Part shown: positions 35,892-43,382 of the stretch, one piece after another | How the letters are laid out: each line of letters begins with the position of its first letter | Numbering within the stretch: the first letter of the stretch is position 1 | Assembly: GCF_026625885.1 (NCBI RefSeq) | Contig: NZ_CP113068.1 | Span: 4,774,001-4,838,000 of the forward strand | Source: Roseateles sp. SL47 | GTDB lineage: Bacteria; Pseudomonadota; Gammaproteobacteria; Burkholderiales; Burkholderiaceae_C | Direction: 5' to 3' | Length of the DNA: 64,000 bases | The notes under the pieces: model-generated | Told to the model about the DNA's origin: nothing | The model's database searches: none | The model's input: the letters and a program-made list of their open reading frames with translations, nothing else | Made by a program: the position numbers and the translations under genes

Positions 35892-36913
35892 CCCGCTTCG
35901 CCGCCCACGGGCTTGCCCATGCCGAGCGCCTCCGCGTCGCCAGGTGGACACTCTACGGAGCGCTCACCGGAAGCGTCTTGCTGGGCTGTACAAGCGTCGG
36001 CGATCCAGCCGCGCAGCAGACAGGGCGTCGCGACTGTCCGGTATGCCCGGACCTGGTCGTGATCGCCGCTGGCACGTTTCGGATGGGGAGCGACGCGTCC
36101 GACCCACGGCGCGCCAAGGACGGTCGCGAGGAACCGGCGCATGAGGCGCAGGTGTCGCGGTCCTTTGCATTGGCCCGACGCGAGGTCACGGTGGAGGAGT
36201 TTGAACGCTTCATCACTGCCACGGGCTATGTCACGGACGCCGAGCGCGCCCCCGCGCAAGGCTGCCTGGCCTGGCTGCCCACCGACCATGCCCTTGGCCC
36301 TCGCCCCGCCTTGAGCTGGCGGTCACCTGGCTACGCGCAGACGCCACAACATCCGGTGGTCTGCGTCAGCTGGAATGATGCTCGGGCCTACACGCAATGG
36401 CTCGGGAGCGTGGCGGGGCAGCTGTACCGGCTCCCCACCGAGACCGAATGGGAATACGCGGCGCGAGCGGGCAGCCACACCCACTGGCCCTGGGGAAACG
36501 ACGACGACGCCGGCGAGGAGGCCCCCCAGGGATCTCCGGCCTGTCGATTTGCCAATGTCGCCGACACCACCGAGGCAAGCGACGGCTTCCACTGGTCGGA
36601 ACACCATTACTGTAGCGATGGTCACTTCCAGGCAGCCCCGGTGGGACGGCTGGAACCTAATCGGTTCGGGGTGCAGGACATGATCGGCAATGTGTGGGAG
36701 TGGGTGCAGGACTGTTACGCGCCCGAGGCGTATGCGGACGGCTCCATGCCTCGTGACGGGTCCCCGAGAGAGACGGCCCACTGCCCAGCCCGTGGGCTTC
36801 GGGGCGGCGCATGGATCAGCGGCCCGGCGCGGACCCGCCCGGCCTATCGCGGAGGTTATGCCCCGCAGACGCGCAGCAATGTCTTCGGGTTCCGAGTGGC
36901 ACGAGATCTCTGA
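35888..36913 (+). CDS. SUMF1/FGE-domain lipoprotein lacking the FGE copper cysteines
   Basis: 341 residues with a lipoprotein-like N-terminus (GALTGSVLLGCTS). The formylglycine-generating-enzyme/sulfatase-modifying domain follows: IAAGTFRMGSDASD, LARREVTVEEFERF, PVVCVSWNDARAY, RLPTETEWEYAARAG, MIGNVWEWVQDCY and RGLRGGAWISGPARTRPAYRGG. True FGEs carry two active-site Cys in that last segment; none are there. It is thus closer to PvdO/EgtB-like or non-enzymatic members. The 4-nt overlap with the Tat amine oxidase suggests it matures, binds or oxidises the same molecule in the periplasm. Confidence 0.86.
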   Translation: MTRFAAHGLAHAERLRVARWTLYGALTGSVLLGCTSVGDPAAQQTGRRDCPVCPDLVVIAAGTFRMGSDASDPRRAKDGREEPAHEAQVSRSFALARREVTVEEFERFITATGYVTDAERAPAQGCLAWLPTDHALGPRPALSWRSPGYAQTPQHPVVCVSWNDARAYTQWLGSVAGQLYRLPTETEWEYAARAGSHTHWPWGNDDDAGEEAPQGSPACRFANVADTTEASDGFHWSEHHYCSDGHFQAAPVGRLEPNRFGVQDMIGNVWEWVQDCYAPEAYADGSMPRDGSPRETAHCPARGLRGGAWISGPARTRPAYRGGYAPQTRSNVFGFRVARDL

Positions 36914-36949
36914 GGCCCTCTCGCCCCCCCTGCCTCCTGCGCCACGCCC

Positions 36950-38236
36950 TTACCGGGCCTCGGTGGGGCCGGCCCTGACGGCCCGCAAGGCGCCAACCAG
37001 CAAATTGGACAAGGTCGGCTCCCGCCATGCTGGGGAAGACTTGCCGACGCGCAGCACCAGCAGTTGCTCACTGGGCACGATCATCAACTGCAAGCCGCCC
37101 ACACCACTGAGATAGAACTGATCCGGTGCCACCGCTTCGACCTTGTCGTCGCCCAACGCGATCGCGCGTCGATTGAGTCGTGGGTCCTTCCACGCAGCGC
37201 CCAGATAAACCTGATAGCCGAATGCCGGGTTTGTGGGGGCCGGAGCCCGCATTTCCCGGACAAACCGCTCATCGAGCAACTGTTTGCCTTGCCATCGTCC
37301 TCCGTCCAGCAACATCTGCCCGATCCGCACCCAGTCACGTGCGCGTGACCAGATGCAGCAATACGCCATCGCCCGTCCGCCGGGGCGATCCAACATCTGT
37401 TCCGCATCGCTCGCCCCCAAGGGCTTCCACAGGCGTGTGCTGACGAAGTCCAGATAAGACTGTCCGGTGGCACGTTCCACGACCAGGCTGATCGCATGAG
37501 AGTTGTCGTTGTCCCAGGCGAAGTCGGTGCCCGGCGGATAGGCCAACGGCGCTTCGCGGACGATGGCCTCGACGTCGGCGCCGTAGTGCAACTGGATGTA
37601 GTGGCTGCCGGGCACCTTGTTGGGCTCATTGCGAAAACCTCCGCTCATGGTCAGCAGTTGGCGGAGGGTGATTGCTGCGCGTGAAGCGTCACGCCATTCC
37701 TTCAACCAGGTGGATGCCGGTTGATCCAGCGACCGAATGCGCCCCTCTTGCAGCGCGACACCAATCGCCATGGCTCCCAGTGTTTTGGCCATGCTGTGCG
37801 CGCTGAACGTCTGTTCAGCATCGAATCCATTGAAATAGCGCTCCAACTGCACCACACCGCGGTGCACCACGATCAGCGCCATGCCCCTGCTGCCCTCCAC
37901 GTAGCTGGAGGCTTCCTCCAAAGCACTGGCGGGCACGGTCGTGTGGCCCTGCGGTGCCGATGGCAGGAAGGGGCCCGGTTCGCCCTTGAGCGGAACCAGG
38001 GGCCAGTAGGAGCTGTAGGGGGCTTCCAGGGGATTGGCCGCCGGATGGTCCATGCGCCACCAGAAGGCCGCGTTGGCTTCATCCCTTGGTGGAGGCGGCA
38101 GAACTGTGGCCACCGGGGCCGATGAGGCCAATGGCGCAGGGACGGCGGAGGCCGCCGCAGGTTCGGCGGCACGTGAGGGGACCGGCGAGACCGCCATCAC
38201 AGCGATCATCAACAGCTGCGCGAGAAGGTGTTTCAT
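36950..38236 (-). CDS. Exported class C beta-lactamase-family serine hydrolase (copy 2)
   Basis: 428 residues with signal peptide MKHLLAQLLMIAVMAVSPVPSRA. The SxxK motif is SMAK (in SAHSMAKTLGAMA). Aligning to copy 1 over PGxxF...LxxERATG, the second-motif Tyr of copy 1 (FNYASG) is replaced by Trp (FAWDND). Terminal region LLVLRVGKSSPAW parallels LVIVRLGAPALDW of copy 1. It is last in the minus unit with an isochorismatase and the orphan [2Fe-2S] protein. It may hydrolyse an amide or ester in the periplasm, or be catalytically altered. Confidence 0.86.
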   Translation of the reverse strand: MKHLLAQLLMIAVMAVSPVPSRAAEPAAASAVPAPLASSAPVATVLPPPPRDEANAAFWWRMDHPAANPLEAPYSSYWPLVPLKGEPGPFLPSAPQGHTTVPASALEEASSYVEGSRGMALIVVHRGVVQLERYFNGFDAEQTFSAHSMAKTLGAMAIGVALQEGRIRSLDQPASTWLKEWRDASRAAITLRQLLTMSGGFRNEPNKVPGSHYIQLHYGADVEAIVREAPLAYPPGTDFAWDNDNSHAISLVVERATGQSYLDFVSTRLWKPLGASDAEQMLDRPGGRAMAYCCIWSRARDWVRIGQMLLDGGRWQGKQLLDERFVREMRAPAPTNPAFGYQVYLGAAWKDPRLNRRAIALGDDKVEAVAPDQFYLSGVGGLQLMIVPSEQLLVLRVGKSSPAWREPTLSNLLVGALRAVRAGPTEAR

Positions 38237-38290
38237 AAGCGGGAAGGCCCTTGCAGGCGAGAGGTTGACGGACGAGGGTGCAGACGTGAA

Positions 38291-38782
38291 TCACCGCTGG
38301 GAAGGGTCCGGATCACTGCGTTCGCTCAACGCAGCCGCAGCCCGATGAATGGCCTGGCGGATTCGGGAATAGGTGCCGCACCGACACAGGTGAGCCGACA
38401 TGGCCTCGTCAATCGCAGCGTCATCCGGTTTGGGATGGCGCCTGAGCAGCGCGACGGCCCCCATGACCTGCCCAGACTGGCAATACCCGCACTGCGGCAC
38501 TTCCAGTTCCACCCAGGCCCGCCGCACCGCGTCGGCCACTGGTCCGGAAATCTCCTCGATGCTGACCACGTGACGCCCCTGAACCGCCCCGACCGGTAGC
38601 ACGCAGGACGGCATGGCATCGCCATCCACATGCACCGTGCACGCCCGGCACTGGGCTGCCCCGCAACCGAACTTGGTCCCACACAGGTGCAGTTGGTCTC
38701 GCAGCACCCAGAGCAACGGCATTTCGTCAGGGGCATCCACTGCCACCGCACGGCCATTGATGTTGATCGTTTTCATGGCCAT
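38291..38782 (-). CDS. [2Fe-2S] subunit of a xanthine-oxidase-family dehydrogenase (IorA/NicA-like), without its large subunit
   Basis: 163 residues with two [2Fe-2S] clusters: plant-ferredoxin type ligands in HLCGTKFGCGAAQCRAC and second-cluster ligands in PQCGYCQSGQVM and HLCRCGTYSRIR. This is the small subunit of molybdenum hydroxylases such as isoquinoline 1-oxidoreductase and nicotinate dehydrogenase, which hydroxylate N-heterocycles. A molybdopterin large subunit is normally adjacent but none is found in the window. It starts immediately after the isochorismatase stop. It may work with a large subunit encoded elsewhere. Confidence 0.9.
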   Translation of the reverse strand: MAMKTININGRAVAVDAPDEMPLLWVLRDQLHLCGTKFGCGAAQCRACTVHVDGDAMPSCVLPVGAVQGRHVVSIEEISGPVADAVRRAWVELEVPQCGYCQSGQVMGAVALLRRHPKPDDAAIDEAMSAHLCRCGTYSRIRQAIHRAAAALSERSDPDPSQR

Positions 38783-39469
38783 TCAATCGGACGCCTGGAG
38801 GACAGCATCAGACTTGGCATCGTCCACCGGCCGCAGTGCCTGGATCGCCTCTTCCACACTTACGACCTCCGCATACTTGGCCTGAAGATCGAACAAGTTG
38901 GACTGCTGCGGACGCTCGTCCCGATCGCCACAAGCCTCCCGAACCACGAACGGGGCGAAGCCATGTTGGAGCGCATCAAGTGCCGTCGCTCGAACACAGC
39001 CGGAGGTGGAGAAGCCAGTCACCAGTACGGTGTCGACCTTCAAGGCGGTCAAGGTCGAGGCCAGCGACGTGCCGAAGAAGGCCGAGGCGTATTGTTTGGT
39101 CACCACGGTTTCGTGCGCCTCCGGCTCGACACCGGCCACAAATGCGCCCAGTGGTGAACCAGGCACAAACGAGCGCAAGGCCGGCACCTTACGAAAAAAG
39201 AGACCCCCATCCCGACCAAGGGCGTCATAAGCCACCCGCGTAAAGATCACCGGCACACCCGCCGCGCGAGCCGCAGCAACGAGACGACGGTTGGGTTCTA
39301 CCGCATCCACAAATCCCTGGGCATAGAGACCGCTGCCCGGTTGGACGTAGGCCTGCACCACATCCACGACCACCAAGGCGGGTTGCTGCCCGAATGGAAG
39401 ACGGGCGCCAAAGCCCGCACGCTGGTAGTCCGCTGTAAGGTCGAGAGCATCGGTCGAAGGACGGGTCAC
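38783..39469 (-). CDS. Isochorismatase-family cysteine amidohydrolase (copy 2)
   Basis: 228 residues from a GTG at 39469 (VTRPSTDALDL); the frame extends to 39697 but the extension is Cys/Arg/Ser-rich with no family match. Catalytic Asp in ALVVVDVVQAY, Lys in VVTKQYASAF, and nucleophile Cys in GFSTSGCVRATALDAL. This is the N-carbamoylsarcosine/maleamate amidohydrolase subgroup like copy 1, but with the more typical spacing. It heads the minus unit with the [2Fe-2S] subunit and serine hydrolase. Expected to release ammonia from a half-amide or carbamoyl compound. Confidence 0.9.
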   Translation of the reverse strand: MTRPSTDALDLTADYQRAGFGARLPFGQQPALVVVDVVQAYVQPGSGLYAQGFVDAVEPNRRLVAAARAAGVPVIFTRVAYDALGRDGGLFFRKVPALRSFVPGSPLGAFVAGVEPEAHETVVTKQYASAFFGTSLASTLTALKVDTVLVTGFSTSGCVRATALDALQHGFAPFVVREACGDRDERPQQSNLFDLQAKYAEVVSVEEAIQALRPVDDAKSDAVLQASD

Positions 39470-39922
39470 GTTGAAGATTCCGGGCGATGGTGATGAGCAA
39501 TCCCTGGAGCATCCGGCGGGACGCAGGAAGCGACAAGCGCATCGAGTGCTTCGATTCACCAGTCGAATAGAGATCGTTGACCGCAGTGACGAGCCCCCAC
39601 ATCCACTATGCGAATAGCGGAGGACTCTGCGTTGGCTCGCAGCCCTTGGGGCTAGGACCATGAAGCCCTTACTGCAATCGGGGCCTTGTATGGACATCTC
39701 CGCGCTGACTCACCTGATGCGAGCCTATAGCGAATATTGGGCGGCTATTGCTCTACCCACCATCGGAGCATTGGCCTTGCTCGCGCCCCGTTTGATCTTG
39801 GTGCTCCGAACCGATGCATCTCGGGTTCAGCCGCCTGGCACCAACGAGGCCTTCACGGACTTCTCGACCGATTGTCACGTTCATGCCCTCGCCTGCACGA
39901 CGGACTGCGCCAGGTGCTACGC
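39470..39922. other. Divergent intergenic region with possible small ORF and repeated TTCGC-type motif
   Basis: A 453-bp region between the isochorismatase (minus) and the fumarate-reductase-type flavoprotein (plus). It holds GCGAATAG at 39610-39617 (inverse of CTATTCGC seen at 8590 and 9578), the decamer ACTATGCGAA at 39605-39614 also found at 47395-47404, and a possible small membrane-protein ORF from 39660. No RNA gene or clear sigma-70 promoter is recognised. Confidence 0.4.
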
Positions 39923-39926
39923 ATGA
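39660..39926 (+). CDS. Possible small single-span membrane protein
   Basis: 88 residues, with AGGA just before the ATG at 39660 and an internal ATG at 39690. Residues about 27-49 (WAAIALPTIGALALLAPRLI and following) form one hydrophobic span; the C-terminal tail is Cys-rich. Its TGA overlaps the flavoprotein ATG at 39923 by four bases, the same coupling used by real gene pairs all over this cluster, which is the main reason to list it. No family recognised; it may equally be a chance reading frame. Confidence 0.3.
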   Translation: MKPLLQSGPCMDISALTHLMRAYSEYWAAIALPTIGALALLAPRLILVLRTDASRVQPPGTNEAFTDFSTDCHVHALACTTDCARCYA

Positions 39927-41332
39927 GCCCGATGGATTTCGAGTTCACCGTTCCGGTTCTGGTGATCGGCGGCGGCGCGTGTGGTGCCACCGCAGCGCTG
40001 GCCGCTCAGGATGCGGGCGCTTCTGTCCTGGTGGTGGAGCGCGATGCAGAGCCGTTGGGCACCACAGGCATGTCCCAGGGCCTCGTCTGTGCAGCAGGCA
40101 CTGCTGCACAGCGCCGGCATGGCATCGACGACAGCCCCGATCAGTTGTATGAAGACATCCTCACCAAAACCCGGGGACTGACCGACCCCGTGCTGGCACG
40201 TGCCATTGCCGATCATGCCGGCCCCACCATGGATTGGTTGATCCAACAACACGATCTGCCCTGGGACCTCGACCTTCGCTTCAAACCGAGCTATGGGCAT
40301 AGCCGGGCCCGCGTGCACGGCTGGCTGGACCATACCGGGATCGACATGGTGCAGTTGCTGCATGCACGCCTCGCGGCGGCGAACGTCGATGTACTGACCG
40401 AGGCGAAGTTGGTGGATGTGGTGACCGATGCCAGCGGCGCTGCCCGAGGCGTATGGGTGGAACGTCCCGACGGCTCGCGCGAGGCCATTGGCTGCGACAC
40501 ACTGGTGATGGCAGCCGGTGGCTTCGCCGCCAGTCCGGCGATGGTCCGCCAATACATTCCGGACGCCTCCCTCGCCCGTTGCAACGGTCATGAAGGCAAC
40601 TGCGGCGATGGCATACGCGTTGGCCAGTCAATGGGCGCTGCGGTGGGCGACATGGGCTCCTACCAGGGCTACGGCATGCTCGCCGATCCGCAGACGATCC
40701 CGGTGCCCCCTGGCTTCCTGGTCGAGGGTGGGCTGCTGATCAACAAAGCGGGCCGACGCTTTGTCCACGAGACCGAAGACATTTCGGGCATGGTGCACCC
40801 GGTACTGGCTCAGCCTGACAGCATGGCCTGGGTGGTGATCGACGAGGCGATCGAAACGCGCTGCACCTACGTGCTGGAAACCCGTCAATTGAGGGGACTG
40901 GGTGCCATGCGTGAAGCCCCCGACCTGACAACCCTGGCCCAGGCCATCGGTGTCGACGCAGCATCGCTCGCCGATGAACTGGCATCGAGTTGGGCGGCCT
41001 GGCGAGCAGGCACGGCTGACCGGTTGGGGCGGTGCTGGTTGGATGGCCCGCCGCCGGCCGCTCCTTATCGGGCCCTCAAGGTGGGCGGAGCCCTCTTCCA
41101 TACACAAGGCGGCCTGCAGATCAACGGCAGCGCGCGCGTACTACGCCCCGATGGCCAGCCGTTGCCCAATCTGTTTGCGGGTGGCGGCAGTGCCCGCGGC
41201 GTCTCCGGCCCGTCGTTCTGGGGCTACCTGCCAGCGATGGGGTTATGTGCCGCCGTCACCTTCGGCCGCCTCGCAGGGCAGCAGGCTGCGGCACAGGCCG
41301 CTCGCCAGGGCGTGGTGCCTGCAGACCGCTAA
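39923..41332 (+). CDS. Fumarate reductase/succinate dehydrogenase-type FAD oxidoreductase
   Basis: 469 residues from the ATG at 39923 (MSPMDFEFTVPVLVIGGG). The FAD motif VLVIGGGACGATAALAAQDAG is followed by TGMSQGLVCAAG and, near the end, NLFAGGGSARGVSGPSFWGYLPAMG. The family includes fumarate reductase, tricarballylate dehydrogenase TcuA, 3-ketosteroid delta-1-dehydrogenase and urocanate reductase, all of which introduce or remove a C=C bond next to a carboxyl or keto group. No signal peptide. The DUF3598-like gene begins 90 bases downstream. Confidence 0.88.
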   Translation: MSPMDFEFTVPVLVIGGGACGATAALAAQDAGASVLVVERDAEPLGTTGMSQGLVCAAGTAAQRRHGIDDSPDQLYEDILTKTRGLTDPVLARAIADHAGPTMDWLIQQHDLPWDLDLRFKPSYGHSRARVHGWLDHTGIDMVQLLHARLAAANVDVLTEAKLVDVVTDASGAARGVWVERPDGSREAIGCDTLVMAAGGFAASPAMVRQYIPDASLARCNGHEGNCGDGIRVGQSMGAAVGDMGSYQGYGMLADPQTIPVPPGFLVEGGLLINKAGRRFVHETEDISGMVHPVLAQPDSMAWVVIDEAIETRCTYVLETRQLRGLGAMREAPDLTTLAQAIGVDAASLADELASSWAAWRAGTADRLGRCWLDGPPPAAPYRALKVGGALFHTQGGLQINGSARVLRPDGQPLPNLFAGGGSARGVSGPSFWGYLPAMGLCAAVTFGRLAGQQAAAQAARQGVVPADR

Positions 41333-41421
41333 GCCTTCACCGGGGGCTTGGGCCCCATCCAGCTTTCTTCCCTGGCACCGCCATTGGCGGTGCATTCCTT
41401 GTACCAACCTGAGACATAACC

Positions 41422-41952
41422 ATGAGCTCCACCACTGAAACCCCCTCCAACATCCGCGAAGCGATGCCTCTGTTGGCTCGCAATGAAGGCGTCTGGGAGG
41501 GTTGGTATCGCTACTATGACGCTGCCACCGGCCAGCTGATCGATCAACACCGCTCGCGCCTGATCTGCCGTCTGCCGCAGTCTGGACCGCATGCCGGCAA
41601 CTACCACCAAACCAACCACTACTTCTGGGAAGACGGCCGCGTGGATGTTCGTGATTTCCCGGCCTGGTATGAGAAGGGCCGCATCTGGTGGGACAACGAT
41701 CTGATCACCGGCTGGGCCGCAGCCATGCAGCCCGACGACCATCATCGCTCCACCTGCCTCAATTGGACACGCAAGGGCGAACCCGACCTCTATCTGTACG
41801 AGATGATTCAGCTCTCGGCCGATGGCAAGAACCGCGCACGGACCTGGCATTGGTTCCGCAACGATGTTTGCTTCCAGCGCACGCTGATCGACGAGCGATT
41901 CGTCACGGCGGATTGGCAGAACTTCAACGACCCCACCGCGCCGAAGAATTGA
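41422..41952 (+). CDS. DUF3598-like (calycin/lipocalin-fold) protein
   Basis: 176 residues, cytoplasmic. Alternating pattern such as ARNEGVWEGWYRYYDAATG, HQTNHYFWEDGRVDVRDFP and ARTWHWFRNDVCFQRTLIDE suggests an antiparallel beta-barrel like the DUF3598/CpcS-type calycins, which bind small hydrophobic ligands. That assignment is from remembered pattern and is moderate. Many Trp, Tyr and His residues line the predicted strands. Follows the fumarate-reductase-type flavoprotein in the same direction and may hold its substrate or product. Confidence 0.55.
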   Translation: MSSTTETPSNIREAMPLLARNEGVWEGWYRYYDAATGQLIDQHRSRLICRLPQSGPHAGNYHQTNHYFWEDGRVDVRDFPAWYEKGRIWWDNDLITGWAAAMQPDDHHRSTCLNWTRKGEPDLYLYEMIQLSADGKNRARTWHWFRNDVCFQRTLIDERFVTADWQNFNDPTAPKN

Positions 41953-41987
41953 CCTCCGGGGGCTGTACGCCCCTCTTGAAATCGTTC

Positions 41988-43382
41988 TCAGCGCGACAAA
42001 ATGCCGCGCAGGGAACCAGCGGCGTCACGTTGCACCGGCAGGCTCGTGATCCAGGCACTCAGCGCATCATGCAGATGGGCCTGCCCACCGAAGGCCAGGC
42101 AAGCCTGCGCCTTGTCAAGATGCTGCTGCCGGGATAACGGCCACTCGGGAGCGCCGAACTGGCGTTCTACCCTCTGGTGGAGGGAACGCCCGTCCACCAG
42201 ACGGACTTCCAGCAATGCGGGCACGAATGCGGCAGGATCAGGATGACCGTCCGCACGCACCGACAGCCGCTGCGCGAGGGCGAGGGTTTTTTCATCGGAC
42301 AGCCGGTCGACCGTGAAATCCTCCAAGCCCACCTCACGTCGCTGCAACACAACGGCCCCTAGATAAGGAAAACAAAGCCGCGCATGCGCGGGCCGCATGT
42401 CGGCGACGGCTGCCCGACCCACCAGGCGGGCGATCAGCGGCGGCGCGTGATAGATGACCTGTTCGACCTGACTTTCGGTGAGCCCGAGGTCCATCAGCTG
42501 ACGCAACGCAACGATCGCCCCATGAGCGGCGCGTCCCGTGGGAAAGGGCTTCCAGCTCAGCTCCGCCATGCGCCATCGCTGCCCAAGTTCCGCCAGCGCT
42601 GCGTCCAGTTCAAAGCCCGATTCAAACAGCGGCAAATACCCAAAGGGACCATCAATGACGTGGTGCGGGGCATCAATCCCCGCCAATGCCAGATCCAAGG
42701 CCACCAAGGCAGAGCGAGCAGCGCCCGCGACCTGCAATGCCAGCGTAGGTTTGCCTTCCAGGTGCGCCTGCATGGTGCCGGCTGCATAGGCCAACGCATG
42801 GCCAAAGGCCGCACGCGCCACCTCCAGCGGCAATCCGCGCAGACGACAGAGCGCTGCGACTGATCCAAACAGGCCCGCCGTGGCGGGCCGGAAGAACCGC
42901 AGCGGAGTGGTCACTGCAACGCCCAGCGTCGCGACCACATCAACACCCGCGACCAGCGAGGCGAGTAGCTCCGTCCCGGCGCGGGGCCCAGTACGATCGG
43001 CATCAGCCAAAACGGCGGACGCCACCGTGGCCATCGGGTGTGCCACGGCTGGCTCATGCACACAGTCAAACTCCTGAGCATGAATCTGGTAAGCATTGAT
43101 AAACGCCGCATACGGTGCGGAAGCCCCCTCCCCCGGTCGACCCAGCACCTGGCAGGGTCCCGATCCGCCGCACCATCCCTGGACAGCTCGCCAGACCGCA
43201 TCGGCATCCGGGGCAGCACGGCCGGCCACACCAACGCACAGCGTGTCATGCAGGAAGGTCGTGGCAGCCTGCTGAACTTGGGCTGGCAGGGCCGCCCACT
43301 CGACGCTCAGCGCGTGATCGAGGATCCGGTCGGTGGCGCTGACTTCGGTTTGCTTCGAGAACGTCGAAGGATCTCCGCTCAT
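41988..43382 (-). CDS. MmgE/PrpD-family protein (copy 2)
   Basis: 464 residues, the full length of the family (2-methylcitrate dehydratase, cis-aconitate decarboxylase, iminodisuccinate epimerase). Seen: N-terminal helix FLHDTLCVGVAG, the active-site segment AFINAYQIHAQEFDCVHEPAVAHP (variant of the canonical DFDDTH), the helix GTELLASLVAGVDVVATLG and the late EAVVYHAPP-like IYHAPPLIARLVG. Its start overlaps the VOC gene stop by four bases. Likely acts on a tricarboxylate or substituted malate-type acid, matching the LeuCD/ICL-like enzymes at the other end. Confidence 0.85.
   Translation of the reverse strand: MSGDPSTFSKQTEVSATDRILDHALSVEWAALPAQVQQAATTFLHDTLCVGVAGRAAPDADAVWRAVQGWCGGSGPCQVLGRPGEGASAPYAAFINAYQIHAQEFDCVHEPAVAHPMATVASAVLADADRTGPRAGTELLASLVAGVDVVATLGVAVTTPLRFFRPATAGLFGSVAALCRLRGLPLEVARAAFGHALAYAAGTMQAHLEGKPTLALQVAGAARSALVALDLALAGIDAPHHVIDGPFGYLPLFESGFELDAALAELGQRWRMAELSWKPFPTGRAAHGAIVALRQLMDLGLTESQVEQVIYHAPPLIARLVGRAAVADMRPAHARLCFPYLGAVVLQRREVGLEDFTVDRLSDEKTLALAQRLSVRADGHPDPAAFVPALLEVRLVDGRSLHQRVERQFGAPEWPLSRQQHLDKAQACLAFGGQAHLHDALSAWITSLPVQRDAAGSLRGILSR

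Noticed and set aside
38783..39697. Longer form of the second isochorismatase from the ATG at 39697.
   Set aside because: The extra 76 residues are Arg/Cys/Ser-rich with no signal-peptide pattern; the family domain begins shortly after the GTG at 39469.
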